From [Flexibacter] sp. ATCC 35103 (GTDB lineage Bacteria; Bacteroidota; Bacteroidia; Flavobacteriales; Flavobacteriaceae), in NCBI RefSeq assembly GCF_001975985.1, contig NZ_MTQF01000011.1:44326-108325 (forward strand): DNA of 64,000 nt, given 5' to 3'. This document shows positions 35,939-42,883 of this stretch, in pieces (positions within the stretch are counted from its first letter, which is position 1; the number at the start of each line of letters is the position of its first letter). Both the position numbers and the translations under genes were made by a program. The notes under the pieces were generated by a model, which searched no databases, had not been told where the DNA came from, and was given only the letters and a program-made list of their open reading frames with translations.

Positions 35939-36013
35939 TTTTTTTTTTTTTTTATAATCGTATCGTCAGGAAATGGCGATGTAAAAGGTATAGTTGGCTC
36001 AAAACGAGCGGAG
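35939..36013 (-). promoter_or_regulatory. Leader of icd with an A16 tract at the start codon
   Basis: On the minus strand sixteen A residues run directly into the ATG (plus-strand T-run at 35938-35954, the first T being part of the start codon). A-rich sequence before a start promotes translation in Bacteroidetes, which do not rely on Shine-Dalgarno pairing. A tract this long is also prone to slippage. Confidence 0.7.
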
Positions 36014-36021
36014 CAAATATA
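36014..36021 (-). promoter_or_regulatory. Probable -7 element of icd
   Basis: The minus strand reads TATATTTG (TAnnTTTG). Transcription would start near 36009, giving a leader of about 70 nt. The -33 partner is unclear. Confidence 0.45.
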
Positions 36022-36304
36022 ATAAAAACAGTCCGAAAACGGTGTAGTTTTTCTCATAATTACCGAAATTATCAGATTGTTATTTCGGTGTCATTTAATT
36101 GTCAAATCGATGGTTTTCATATTAAAAAATTACAGTTTTGATGAATCTTAAGTAAAAGCAGAACATTTCGAAAAACGGAAATATCACAGTTGCATAAAAT
36201 CATTTTGTTTTCGCTTGTTTTTGTATGAAAAATTGTATTTTTGACTAAAACGCAAAAGACATATAACAAATGTGAGATACATTGTTTAATATGTTTTTTA
36301 CTTG
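36022..36304. other. Non-coding region between divergent icd and the XRE gene
   Basis: This AT-rich stretch of about 280 bp has no credible gene. I see no strong hairpin or known repeat in it. Confidence 0.45.
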
Positions 36305-36336
36305 TTGTTTATTATTACGCTTAATCATTATCTTTG
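36305..36336 (+). promoter_or_regulatory. Promoter of the XRE regulator, apparently leaderless
   Basis: TTG (36305-36307), a 21-bp spacer and TATCTTTG (36329-36336) match both boxes. The -7 box ends only 4 bp before the ATG at 36341, so transcription should begin at or next to the start codon. Confidence 0.65.
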
Positions 36337-36340
36337 AATT

Positions 36341-36751
36341 ATGAGCACACTTACAAAACCAAATCATATAGGGCGAAAAATCAGCCGTATTCGTGAACTT
36401 CGTGATATGAAACAAGAAGCTTTGGCGCAGGCTTTAGGAACAAGTCAGCAAACTGTTTCGGCTATTGAAAACAGTGAAACAATAGATGATGAAAAACTTG
36501 CAGAAGTTGCAAAAGCGCTTGGCGTAACTGTTGAAGCAATTAAAAATTTTTCAGAAGACAATATGATTAATTATTTTAATAGTTTTCATGATAATAGTTT
36601 TACAAATGGAGCATTCAATGCAAATCATTGTACTTTTAATCCATTAGATAAATTAATTGAAGCTTATCAGGAAAAAGAAAAGCTTTATGAACGTTTACTA
36701 CAATCCGAAAAAGATAAAATAGAATATTTGGAAAAACTATTAAAAAAATAG
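36341..36751 (+). CDS. XRE-family transcriptional regulator
   Basis: This 136-residue protein has an HTH_3 DNA-binding domain at about residues 9-65 (KISRIRELRDMKQEALAQAL, then SQQTVSAIENSETI). A middle linker is rich in Asn and Phe, and a C-terminal coiled coil (about 105-136, LIEAYQEKEKLYERLLQSEK) is probably a dimerisation helix. It is a single gene with its own promoter and terminator, divergent from icd. There is no nearby toxin or phage gene, so it is more likely a chromosomal regulator than an antitoxin or repressor. Its targets are unknown. Confidence 0.88.
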   Translation: MSTLTKPNHIGRKISRIRELRDMKQEALAQALGTSQQTVSAIENSETIDDEKLAEVAKALGVTVEAIKNFSEDNMINYFNSFHDNSFTNGAFNANHCTFNPLDKLIEAYQEKEKLYERLLQSEKDKIEYLEKLLKK

Positions 36752-36776
36752 AAAACCAATTTTTCATTAAAATACA

Positions 36777-36808
36777 AACCGATGCTTTATGAGTGTCGGT
36801 TTTTTTAT
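36777..36808 (+). terminator. Terminator after the XRE gene
   Basis: The stem AACCGA...TCGGTT with a 13-nt loop is followed by T7. It lies 26 bp after the stop codon. Confidence 0.75.
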
Positions 36809-36838
36809 TTTGGGCGTGTCCCGCCGAAAAAGGCGGGT

Positions 36839-36908
36839 CGGGCTATCCGCTTTAAGTCCTCGCACTTCCTTCGTCAGGCTGTGGGCTTTCCACTTCTATC
36901 CCTCACGC
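36839..36908 (-). ncRNA. Flavo-1-type structured RNA, copy 3 (degenerate, minus strand)
   Basis: Read on the minus strand the region has GCGTGAGGGATAGAAGTGG and later AAAGCGGATAGCCCG, the same core words as copy 2 (GATAGAAGTGGAAA and GAATAGCGGG), with a longer and less regular apical part. A CCCGCC-TTTTTC-GGCGGG hairpin follows at about 36821-36838 and could end the transcript. Confidence 0.45.
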
Positions 36909-37062
36909 AAACGGTAAAACGAGAACTTTTTGTTTATTAAGCGCGATTATCTCCACAATCTTGTCATTTCGACGAAGGAGAAATCTTCGCAAGAAACTCG
37001 ACAAAGATTGACGATTTTGATCGCGTCCCGCGTGTGATTTACTTCGTCTGTTCGCTATCTTT

Positions 37063-37258
37063 TTTGTTCCATCGGAACATCTCATCGGTAATCAAATAAA
37101 CACGGCATTTTTTACGTTCCGTCGGAACGTTTGATTTTATAAATAATGACATCAAAAACACATACATATTAGACGCACAATTTGTCAAACGTCCCTACAG
37201 GACGATATTTTTCACGATCTATTTTTTTTCTACCGATGAGATGTTCCGATGGAACAAA
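37063..37258. repeat. 196-bp MITE-like element with 28-bp perfect inverted ends
   Basis: Arms 37063-37090 and 37231-37258 are exact complements (they begin TTTGTTCCATCGGAACATC). The interior has the small palindrome ACGTTCC-GTC-GGAACGT and a GTCCCTAC word like that of the 13799-14000 element. No open frame is inside. It sits between two direct copies of the GTCATTTCGACG repeat. Confidence 0.75.
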
Positions 37259-37700
37259 TTGTTGCTGACTACTCAATCTTGTCATTTCGACCGAAGGGAG
37301 AAATCACACGCGGGATTCGGCAAAGATTGACGATTTTGATTGCGTCCCGAAACTCGACAGTAATCCGTAGAGTTTGTCATTTCGACGGAGGAGAAATCTT
37401 CGCAAGAAACTCGACAAAGATTGGCGACTTTAGGAACGGAGTTACTCGCGAAGATTTCTCCTTCGTCGAAATGACAAGATTAAGCTGATAAAATCCGTTT
37501 TAATCTGTGTTTTCGCAAAGCGAATCCGCGTCATCCGCGTTCAATATTGTCATCAATCTTTGCCGAGTTTCTTGCGAAGATTTCTCCTCTGTCGAAATGA
37601 CAAGATTGCGAATATTAGATAACCTAAAACTTTGACAAAGGTATTCACGGTTCTATTTGACAGAGCAAGAAAGCCAAAACTAAACGAAAATATTGTTATG

Positions 37701-37796
37701 AAAACGATTGCCCTAGCCCCGATAGAAGTGGAAATCCTTTTGATTTTTTCTTTAAAAAGCAAAAGATTGAAACGAATAGCGGGATTAGCTCCTAAA
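37701..37796 (+). ncRNA. Flavo-1-type structured RNA, copy 2
   Basis: The + strand reads ACGATTGCCCTAGCCCCG, GATAGAAGTGGAAATCC, an apical hairpin CTTTTG...CAAAAG that is extended by CTTTTT/AAAAAG-like pairing, then GAATAGCGGG and TTAGCTCC. It aligns with copy 1 over the flanking words, with a different but still paired hairpin. Confidence 0.6.
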
Positions 37797-37890
37797 AATG
37801 ATCACGCAAAATATTTTTAAAAATCAGGCATAAAAAAAAACTCGTTTCAAATAAATGAAACGAGCTTTTTTATAACAAAGAGATAAATGA

Positions 37891-38241
37891 TTATCTTCTT
37901 TTATCTTTAATCTTAGCTTTTTTACCAGTAAGTTCTCTGAAGTAGAAAATTCTAGCTCTACGTACAGCTCCTTTTTTGTTGATTTCAATTTTCTGTAAAG
38001 CTGGTAAGTTTACTGGGAAGATACGCTCAACTCCAATAGCTCCTGACATTTTACGGATAGTAAAAGTTTCTGTGTTACCAGAACCTCTTCTTTGAATAAC
38101 AACTCCTTTGAAAAACTGAGTTCTTGTTTTTTCACCCTCTTTAATTTCGTAGTAAACTGTGATAGTATCTCCAGCTCCGAAAACAGGGAAATCTTTTTTA
38201 GCAACTAATTCGGTTTGAACGAATTTCATTAAATCTGCCAT
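37891..38241 (-). CDS. rplS: 50S ribosomal protein L19
   Basis: This 116-residue ribosomal protein sits at the interface of the two ribosomal subunits. The sequence begins MADLMKFVQTELVAKKDFPV and shows the universal segments FKGVVIQRRGSGNTETFTIR, GVERIFPVNLPALQKIEI and the basic C-terminal RRARIFYFRELTGKKAKI. Length is normal. It is downstream of trmD on the same strand, but a gap of 257 bp and its own -7 box suggest separate transcription. Confidence 0.97.
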   Translation of the reverse strand: MADLMKFVQTELVAKKDFPVFGAGDTITVYYEIKEGEKTRTQFFKGVVIQRRGSGNTETFTIRKMSGAIGVERIFPVNLPALQKIEINKKGAVRRARIFYFRELTGKKAKIKDKRR

Positions 38242-38322
38242 GATATCTTATAATTATGGTTTTTATATAGAGCAACATTCACGGATCTCGCCAGAGGTTA
38301 GTCTAATTCGGGTGCAAATGTA
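38242..38322 (-). promoter_or_regulatory. rplS leader with -7 box
   Basis: The minus strand reads TACATTTG (38315-38322). Transcription from it would give a leader of about 70 nt before the rplS ATG, long for this genome. The leader contains TTAGACTAACCTCTGGCGAG with only short pairing potential. Leaders of ribosomal protein genes often carry autoregulatory structures, but I cannot show one here. Confidence 0.4.
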
Positions 38323-38403
38323 GAAAATAATTATGAATTATAAATTGTTAATTGTAAATTATTTTAAGTTGTTGATAAATTGATTGTTAAGGGTGTTTTC
38401 TTT

Positions 38404-38495
38404 GTTTCAAGTTTCGGAATGCGTTCCAATATAAACCTGAAACCTGAAACCTGAAACCTGAAACCTGAAACTTGAAACAAAAGAAACCTGAAACA
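38404..38495 (-). repeat. Heptamer tandem repeat and hairpin after trmD
   Basis: On the minus strand the unit TTTCAGG is repeated about six times, starting 3 bp after the trmD stop codon. An inverted stretch CCGAAACTTGAAACAAAG then follows and can pair back. Unit size and position match the CAGT-unit hairpins placed after other stop codons. Confidence 0.7.
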
Positions 38496-38498
38496 AAT

Positions 38499-39179
38499 TT
38501 AATGCTCTTCAAGCAAATCTGGTCTTCTGTTCTTTGTATGTTCAAAAGCCATATCCTCACGCCATTTGTCAATTTTAGCAAAGTGACCGCTTGTTAAAAC
38601 CTCCGGAACTTTCCATCCTTTATAATCTGCAGGTCTTGTATATATAGGTCCTGAAAGTAAATTATCCTGAAAACTATCTGTTAATGCTGAGGTTTCATCG
38701 CTTAAAACACCAGGAATTAATCGGATTAAAGCGTCTGATAAAACCAAAGCGCCTAATTCTCCGCCAGATAAAACGTAATCACCAATCGAAATTTCTTTGG
38801 TAATAAAATGATCTCGCACACGCTGATCTACACCTTTATAATGTCCGCATAAAATGATAATGTTTTCATACATCGACATAGTATTGGCCATTTTCTGGTT
38901 CAGCGTTTCCCCATCAGGCGACATATAAATAATCTCGTCGTATTCACGTTCGGTTTTTAGATGTGTAATACAAGCATCAATTGGCTGAACGGTCATCACC
39001 ATTCCGGCACCACCGCCAAAAGGGTAATCGTCGACGCTTTTTTGTTTGTTTGTAGTATAATCGCGTAAATTATGAAAATGTACTTCGACAAGACCTTTGT
39101 CTATGGCACGTTTCATAATCGAAGCCTCAAACGGACTTCTTAATAATTCAGGCAAAATCGTTATAATGTCAATTCGCAT
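38499..39179 (-). CDS. trmD: tRNA (guanine(37)-N1)-methyltransferase
   Basis: This 226-residue SPOUT enzyme methylates N1 of G37 next to the anticodon, which prevents frameshifting. The trefoil-knot SAM site shows YPFGGGAGMVM near residue 57, LCGHYKGVDQRV near 110 and ISIGDYVLSGGELGALV near 130. The C-terminal tRNA-binding helical part holds GHFAKIDKWR. Length is normal. It carries its own -7 box and is followed by a heptamer repeat, then rplS. The trmD-rplS order is widely conserved. Confidence 0.96.
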   Translation of the reverse strand: MRIDIITILPELLRSPFEASIMKRAIDKGLVEVHFHNLRDYTTNKQKSVDDYPFGGGAGMVMTVQPIDACITHLKTEREYDEIIYMSPDGETLNQKMANTMSMYENIIILCGHYKGVDQRVRDHFITKEISIGDYVLSGGELGALVLSDALIRLIPGVLSDETSALTDSFQDNLLSGPIYTRPADYKGWKVPEVLTSGHFAKIDKWREDMAFEHTKNRRPDLLEEH

Positions 39180-39204
39180 TTTTTTTCTTCAATAGTTCAG
39201 TTGG

Positions 39205-39212
39205 CAAAGATA
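39205..39212 (-). promoter_or_regulatory. Probable -7 element of trmD
   Basis: The minus strand reads TATCTTTG, 26 bp upstream of the ATG. A second match (TAACTTTG) lies at 39213-39220. No clear TTG partner. Confidence 0.5.
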
Positions 39213-39423
39213 CAAAGTTAATATTTGAGAAGTTTAAAGATTTACAGGTTCACATATTTAATAGGTTTTTTAGTTAATATACCTGTTTAACAGGTTGTTA
39301 TGTAATTAAATAAATAGAAATTATATAAAAAATAAATTTTTTCCTGTAAATTTATGCCGCTGATTTTCAATTAATATTATGATGTGAAATTTTTACTGAA
39401 AAATAATTTTTAAATTGACTATT

Positions 39424-39756
39424 ATGATCAAGAACATACTTTTTTTAATTGCAATTATGGTTTTGCATTCTTGTGCAAGTACTAAAAACTCAAACGATAA
39501 TTGGATTGGAGAATCAAAAAAAAATCTAATAAAAAGTTGGGGAACTCCAATAAGAACCTTAAATAATGGTGAACAAGGAGAGATACTTATTTACGGAGAA
39601 CAAGTTTATGAGAATGCTAATAATGATGTAGGTTCGAGAATAGCAGGACCTAATTATTGGACTTATCAATTTGTATACATAAATAAGGAAGGAAAAATTT
39701 ATTCTTATAGAACAGATAAACAGCAACATACACCTCAGGAAATTGCTGTAAAATAG
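39424..39756 (+). CDS. Small lipoprotein of unknown function
   Basis: This 110-residue protein starts MIKNILFLIAIMVLHSCAS, with a lipobox at HSC. The mature part has WIGESKKNLIKSWGTPIRTL followed by EILIYGEQVY and YQFVYINKEGKIYSYR. This loosely recalls small outer-membrane lipoproteins of the SmpA/BamE type, where a short GxP turn precedes beta-strands. That likeness is weak. The frame is open to a TTG at 39415, but the ATG at 39424 gives a better signal. It lies just upstream of the archaemetzincin gene on the same strand, with 194 bp between. Confidence 0.7.
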   Translation: MIKNILFLIAIMVLHSCASTKNSNDNWIGESKKNLIKSWGTPIRTLNNGEQGEILIYGEQVYENANNDVGSRIAGPNYWTYQFVYINKEGKIYSYRTDKQQHTPQEIAVK

Positions 39757-39950
39757 AAAAGCGGATTAATTGCCAAAGATTTTATTATTTCGATAATTTT
39801 GAAGAAGAAGGCGAAAAGTAGATTTGGGTTTTAAGTTTTTTGTATTTCTTCTCGTAATATTTCTTCCCAGTAAAAAGCTCAAAAAAAAATAAGAAAATCA
39901 AAATAGAAAATAAGAATAGTTGTTTTTTGAATATATTTAACAAAAAGTAT

Positions 39951-40856
39951 ATGAAGAAAATCGCTATTCTTATTTTTATAATATTTTGTTCCTGTAGTAA
40001 AGAAAAAACTAAAGAAACTCAAAAAGAGAGTCTAAAAGAAATTCCTGAAGAAGCCTCTTATTTTAAGCAAATCAAGAGTAACGATTTAAAGTTGGCTGAG
40101 CCAGTTTACGGAGATTGGTTGTATTCGCATAAAGAAAAAGGACAAACTTTTGAGCAATATTTTGTAGCTAAACATATCGTTCCAACAAAGGAGGCGAATA
40201 TTATTTATATTCGACCTATTGGGAATTTTAATTCTTTGCAAAAGAAACAAATTCAGCTCACCAATGAATATTTAGAAATTTACTTTCAATTAAAAACAAA
40301 AACGTTAGAGCCTATTTCTAATGATGTAGTTCCAAATTCTGCCAGAAGAATGATGTCTGATCATGAACAGTTATTGGCCGGTTATCTTTTAGATGATGTT
40401 TTAAAAGAAGATAAACCTTTAAACACAATTGCTTTAATGGGACTTTCAGAACTGGATTTATATCCTAAGCCGGAATGGAATTATGTTTTTGGTTTGGCTT
40501 CTTACCACGATAAAGTGGGAGTGACTTCAATTTATAGGTTTCAGGATGAAAAACTGACTTCTGAAAATTTTAATTTATGTTTATCAAGATTATTAAAAAC
40601 AAGTTCTCATGAAATAGGACATATGTTTGGTCTGCATCATTGTATTACTGCAGATTGTGTGATGAACGGAACCAATAGTTTATCTGAAACAGATGAGAGT
40701 ACCATAAGATTATGTTCTGTTTGTCAAAGAAAATTGAATTCATGTATAAAATATGATAATAAAAAGAGACTTACGGATTTAGAAAAATATTTTAAAAAGA
40801 ATAATTTAACAGATGGGTTAAATTTAATGAAAAAGGATATTGAGATTATTCAGTAA
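39951..40856 (+). CDS. Archaemetzincin family zinc protease, lipoprotein form
   Basis: This 301-residue protein has a lipoprotein signal (MKKIAILIFIIFCSC) and a C-terminal archaemetzincin domain. The zinc site is HEIGHMFGLHHC starting at residue 220, followed by the structural cysteines in TADCVMN and CSVCQRK. This is the full HExxHxxGxxxC...CxM...CxxC pattern of the family. It should cut peptides; natural substrates of archaemetzincins are poorly known. Most family members are cytoplasmic and about 180 residues, so the exported, longer form is notable. The ATG at 39951 is chosen over a TTG at 39927. It is 11 bp before the FMN reductase gene. Confidence 0.88.
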   Translation: MKKIAILIFIIFCSCSKEKTKETQKESLKEIPEEASYFKQIKSNDLKLAEPVYGDWLYSHKEKGQTFEQYFVAKHIVPTKEANIIYIRPIGNFNSLQKKQIQLTNEYLEIYFQLKTKTLEPISNDVVPNSARRMMSDHEQLLAGYLLDDVLKEDKPLNTIALMGLSELDLYPKPEWNYVFGLASYHDKVGVTSIYRFQDEKLTSENFNLCLSRLLKTSSHEIGHMFGLHHCITADCVMNGTNSLSETDESTIRLCSVCQRKLNSCIKYDNKKRLTDLEKYFKKNNLTDGLNLMKKDIEIIQ

Positions 40857-40867
40857 AAATAAAATAA

Positions 40868-41419
40868 ATGAAAATTTTAGCTATAACAGGTAGTACAAGA
40901 AAGAATTCAAGCAATTACAAGATTCTAAAATTTATTTCGGAAAATATAAAAGCGGAGTTTGAGATTGAAATTTTCGAAGATTTAGCTCAAATTCCCCATT
41001 TTAATCCGGATTTAGATACAGAGAATCCTCCAAAGGAAGTTGAAGATTTTAGAAATAAAATTAATCAAGCTGATGGAGTTATAATATGTACTCCGGAATA
41101 TGTTTTTAGTCTGCCCGGAAGTTTAAAAAATGCACTGGAATGGTGTGTTTCGACAACAATTTTTTCTAATAAAAACACAGGATTAATAACAGCTTCTGCT
41201 TCGGGAGAAATGGCACATGAACAATTAATTTTGATAATGAAAACAGTCCAGGCTAAACTTGAACAAAGCACACAACTTTTGATACAAGGCATTCGTGGAA
41301 AAATTAATGAAGAAGGAAAAATTATAAACGAGGAAACGGAGACTGCTTTGGAGAGCTTTATATGCAATTTTGAAAATCAATTTTTAGTGTCTCAAGATTC
41401 TTCTAATTCGATTAAATGA
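40868..41419 (+). CDS. NADPH-dependent FMN reductase
   Basis: This 183-residue flavoprotein belongs to the NADPH-dependent FMN reductase family. The flavin-binding loop is ITGSTRKNSSNYKIL at the N-terminus, and the second signature is CTPEYVFSLPGSLKNALEW. It would reduce FMN, quinones or azo compounds using NADPH in the cytoplasm. It starts 11 bp after the archaemetzincin gene, so the two are probably co-transcribed, although no functional link is obvious. Confidence 0.88.
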   Translation: MKILAITGSTRKNSSNYKILKFISENIKAEFEIEIFEDLAQIPHFNPDLDTENPPKEVEDFRNKINQADGVIICTPEYVFSLPGSLKNALEWCVSTTIFSNKNTGLITASASGEMAHEQLILIMKTVQAKLEQSTQLLIQGIRGKINEEGKIINEETETALESFICNFENQFLVSQDSSNSIK

Positions 41420-41449
41420 TTAGTTTTACTGTAGCTTTTAAAATTAAAA

Positions 41450-42328
41450 ATGGTTACAAGAAGAAATTTTCTATTACATACAAGTTTGGCCACAGCAGCA
41501 GTTTTGGCCATGCCTTCACTAGCGTTTACTATGGATAAAAAAGAAATAGGTTTGCAATTGTATACATTGCGTGATGAACTTCCTGCAAATGTAAAAGGAA
41601 CTCTTGAAAAAGTCGCTGCAGCAGGATTTACAACTGTTGAAACTTATGGTTTTTCTATAAAGGATCAGTTTTGGGGACTTTCTCCAATTGAATTGAAGAA
41701 AATATTAGATAAAAACGGACTTAAAGCAGTAAGTGGACATTATAATTTAGGAAGTTTTTTAGCAGATGGTAATATCACAGAACTCAAAGCTGCGATTGAA
41801 GCTGCTACAATTTTAAAAACGGAGTATCTTACAATTCCGTGGGTCGATGAACCTTTTAGACAAAATATCGCAGATTATAAAGTAATAGTATCCCGCTTGA
41901 ATGAAGCTGCAAAAATGTGCCAAAAAGCAGGTTTAAAACTGGCATACCATAATCATGATTTTGAATTTCAAAAACATGACGGAGTTACTGGTTATGAAAT
42001 TCTATTAAACGAAACGGATAAAAACGCAGTCTATTTTGAATTAGATTTATACTGGGTTGTTCGTTCAGGAAATAACCCGCTACAATTATTTGAAAACAAT
42101 CCCGGGCGTTTTAAAATGTGGCATGTTAAAGATATGGATAAGTTAAATCCGGCTTTGAACACAGAAATAGGATCAGGAACAATTGATTTTAAAACTATTT
42201 TTGAAGCTGCAAAACAATCTGACATGAATCATTTTTTTGTGGAACAGGAAAATAATTTTAATCCAAATCCCTTTGAATCTATTAAAAGGAGTTGTGATTT
42301 TATTTCTAAAAGTTTAATCTGGAAATAA
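41450..42328 (+). CDS. Sugar phosphate isomerase/epimerase, exported by Tat
   Basis: This 292-residue protein has a twin-arginine signal (VTRRNFLLHTSLATAA) followed by a xylose-isomerase-like TIM barrel (GLQLYTLRDELP, TVETYGF, YHNHDFEFQ, FELDLYWVVRSG, FKMWHVKDMD, FFVEQENN). Metal-binding Glu, Asp and His residues are within these strand ends. Such secreted members act on sugars or their acids; the substrate is unknown. It is followed after 44 bp by a KdgF-like cupin, which hints at uronate or polysaccharide use. Confidence 0.85.
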   Translation: MVTRRNFLLHTSLATAAVLAMPSLAFTMDKKEIGLQLYTLRDELPANVKGTLEKVAAAGFTTVETYGFSIKDQFWGLSPIELKKILDKNGLKAVSGHYNLGSFLADGNITELKAAIEAATILKTEYLTIPWVDEPFRQNIADYKVIVSRLNEAAKMCQKAGLKLAYHNHDFEFQKHDGVTGYEILLNETDKNAVYFELDLYWVVRSGNNPLQLFENNPGRFKMWHVKDMDKLNPALNTEIGSGTIDFKTIFEAAKQSDMNHFFVEQENNFNPNPFESIKRSCDFISKSLIWK

Positions 42329-42372
42329 AACCATTTTAAATATTTTGTGCAAATTCAATAAAAAAAATATAT

Positions 42373-42720
42373 ATGAAGAGTTTTGGATCAAGTAAAGAAT
42401 TTCTAAAAGGAGATGATATCGAGTGGGAAGTAGTTGGTGAAGGAATAAAGCGTAAAATTTTAGCATATGACGACAGGGTAATGTTAGTAAATGTTCATTT
42501 TGAGAAAGGCGGAATTGGCGTTTTGCATGAACATTATCATACTCAGGTAACCTATGTTTCAAGCGGTAAATTTGATGTTACTATAAATGGCGTTACTGAA
42601 ACGCTGAAAGAAGGAGACAGTTTTTATATTCCGCCTCATGCAGTTCATGGAGTTGTTTGTTTAGAAAGCGGACTTTTGACAGATGTTTTTAGTCCTGCAA
42701 GAGAGGATTTTTTTAAATAG
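42373..42720 (+). CDS. kdgF: KdgF-like cupin protein
   Basis: This 115-residue protein is a single cupin barrel. Motif 1 holds the metal ligands in VLHEHYHTQVTYVSSG, and motif 2 ends with PPHAVHGV. The sequence WEVVGEGIKRKILAYDD at the front and TDVFSPAREDFFK at the end match what I recall of KdgF, which speeds ring-opening of unsaturated uronates from pectin or alginate. No lyase or uronate kinase is in the window, so the function is by family only. It follows the TIM-barrel isomerase on the same strand. Confidence 0.75.
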   Translation: MKSFGSSKEFLKGDDIEWEVVGEGIKRKILAYDDRVMLVNVHFEKGGIGVLHEHYHTQVTYVSSGKFDVTINGVTETLKEGDSFYIPPHAVHGVVCLESGLLTDVFSPAREDFFK

Positions 42721-42743
42721 AATTAAACGAATAAAATCAGTAA

Positions 42744-42830
42744 GTATCTGTGTTTTCGCGATAGCGAATCCGTTTAATCAGCGTCAATTTTTAGAACGCT
42801 GATGACGCAGATTTACACAGATTTTATAAA
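42744..42830. repeat. AATCTGTG / CACAGATT repeat with ATCAGCGT hairpin
   Basis: It contains TATCTGTGTTTTCGC, a degenerate relative of the 40-bp unit at 68-107. It also has a nested inverted pair ATCAGCGT (42777-42784) and ACGCTGAT (42796-42803), ending with ACACAGATTTTAT. It occupies the gap between the cupin and the MFS gene. Confidence 0.6.
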
Positions 42831-42871
42831 AAAAATAACTTTAATTATAAGTTTAGATTAAATATTGATAG

Positions 42872-42879
42872 TATTTTTG
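42872..42879 (+). promoter_or_regulatory. -7 element of the MFS gene, apparently leaderless
   Basis: TATTTTTG (TAnnTTTG) ends 4 bp before the ATG at 42884. This is the same spacing as for the XRE gene at 36341, so the transcript probably starts at or next to the start codon. No TTG at the usual distance upstream. Confidence 0.55.
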
Positions 42880-42883
42880 CCGA

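Larger units (their letters stand above)
36752..37890. repeat. 1.1-kb repeat and RNA island without genes
   Basis: The gap between the XRE gene and rplS has no credible coding sequence. It holds a terminator, two Flavo-1-like RNAs on opposite strands, and five copies of a repeat built around TTGTCATTTCGACGAAGGAG. Three of these are direct (about 36956-37037, 37274-37350, 37373-37430) and two inverted (about 37445-37482, 37555-37608). A 196-bp inverted-repeat element (37063-37258) and the 40-bp unit shared with the left edge of the window (37503-37542) complete it. Several apparent open frames here are repeat sequence. Confidence 0.75.

Noticed and set aside
36341..36751. The XRE protein as a phage repressor or antitoxin
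   Set aside because: There is no toxin, integrase or phage gene nearby, and it has its own promoter and terminator between housekeeping genes.
36903..37820. Several 60-80-codon open frames in the 1.1-kb island
   Set aside because: All lie in GTCATTTCGACG repeats, the inverted-repeat element or the Flavo-1-like RNA, on both strands, and read as repeat translation.
38433..38490. Tandem CTGAAAC repeat as a possible CRISPR array
   Set aside because: The unit is 7 bp with no spacers, and no cas genes are in the window.
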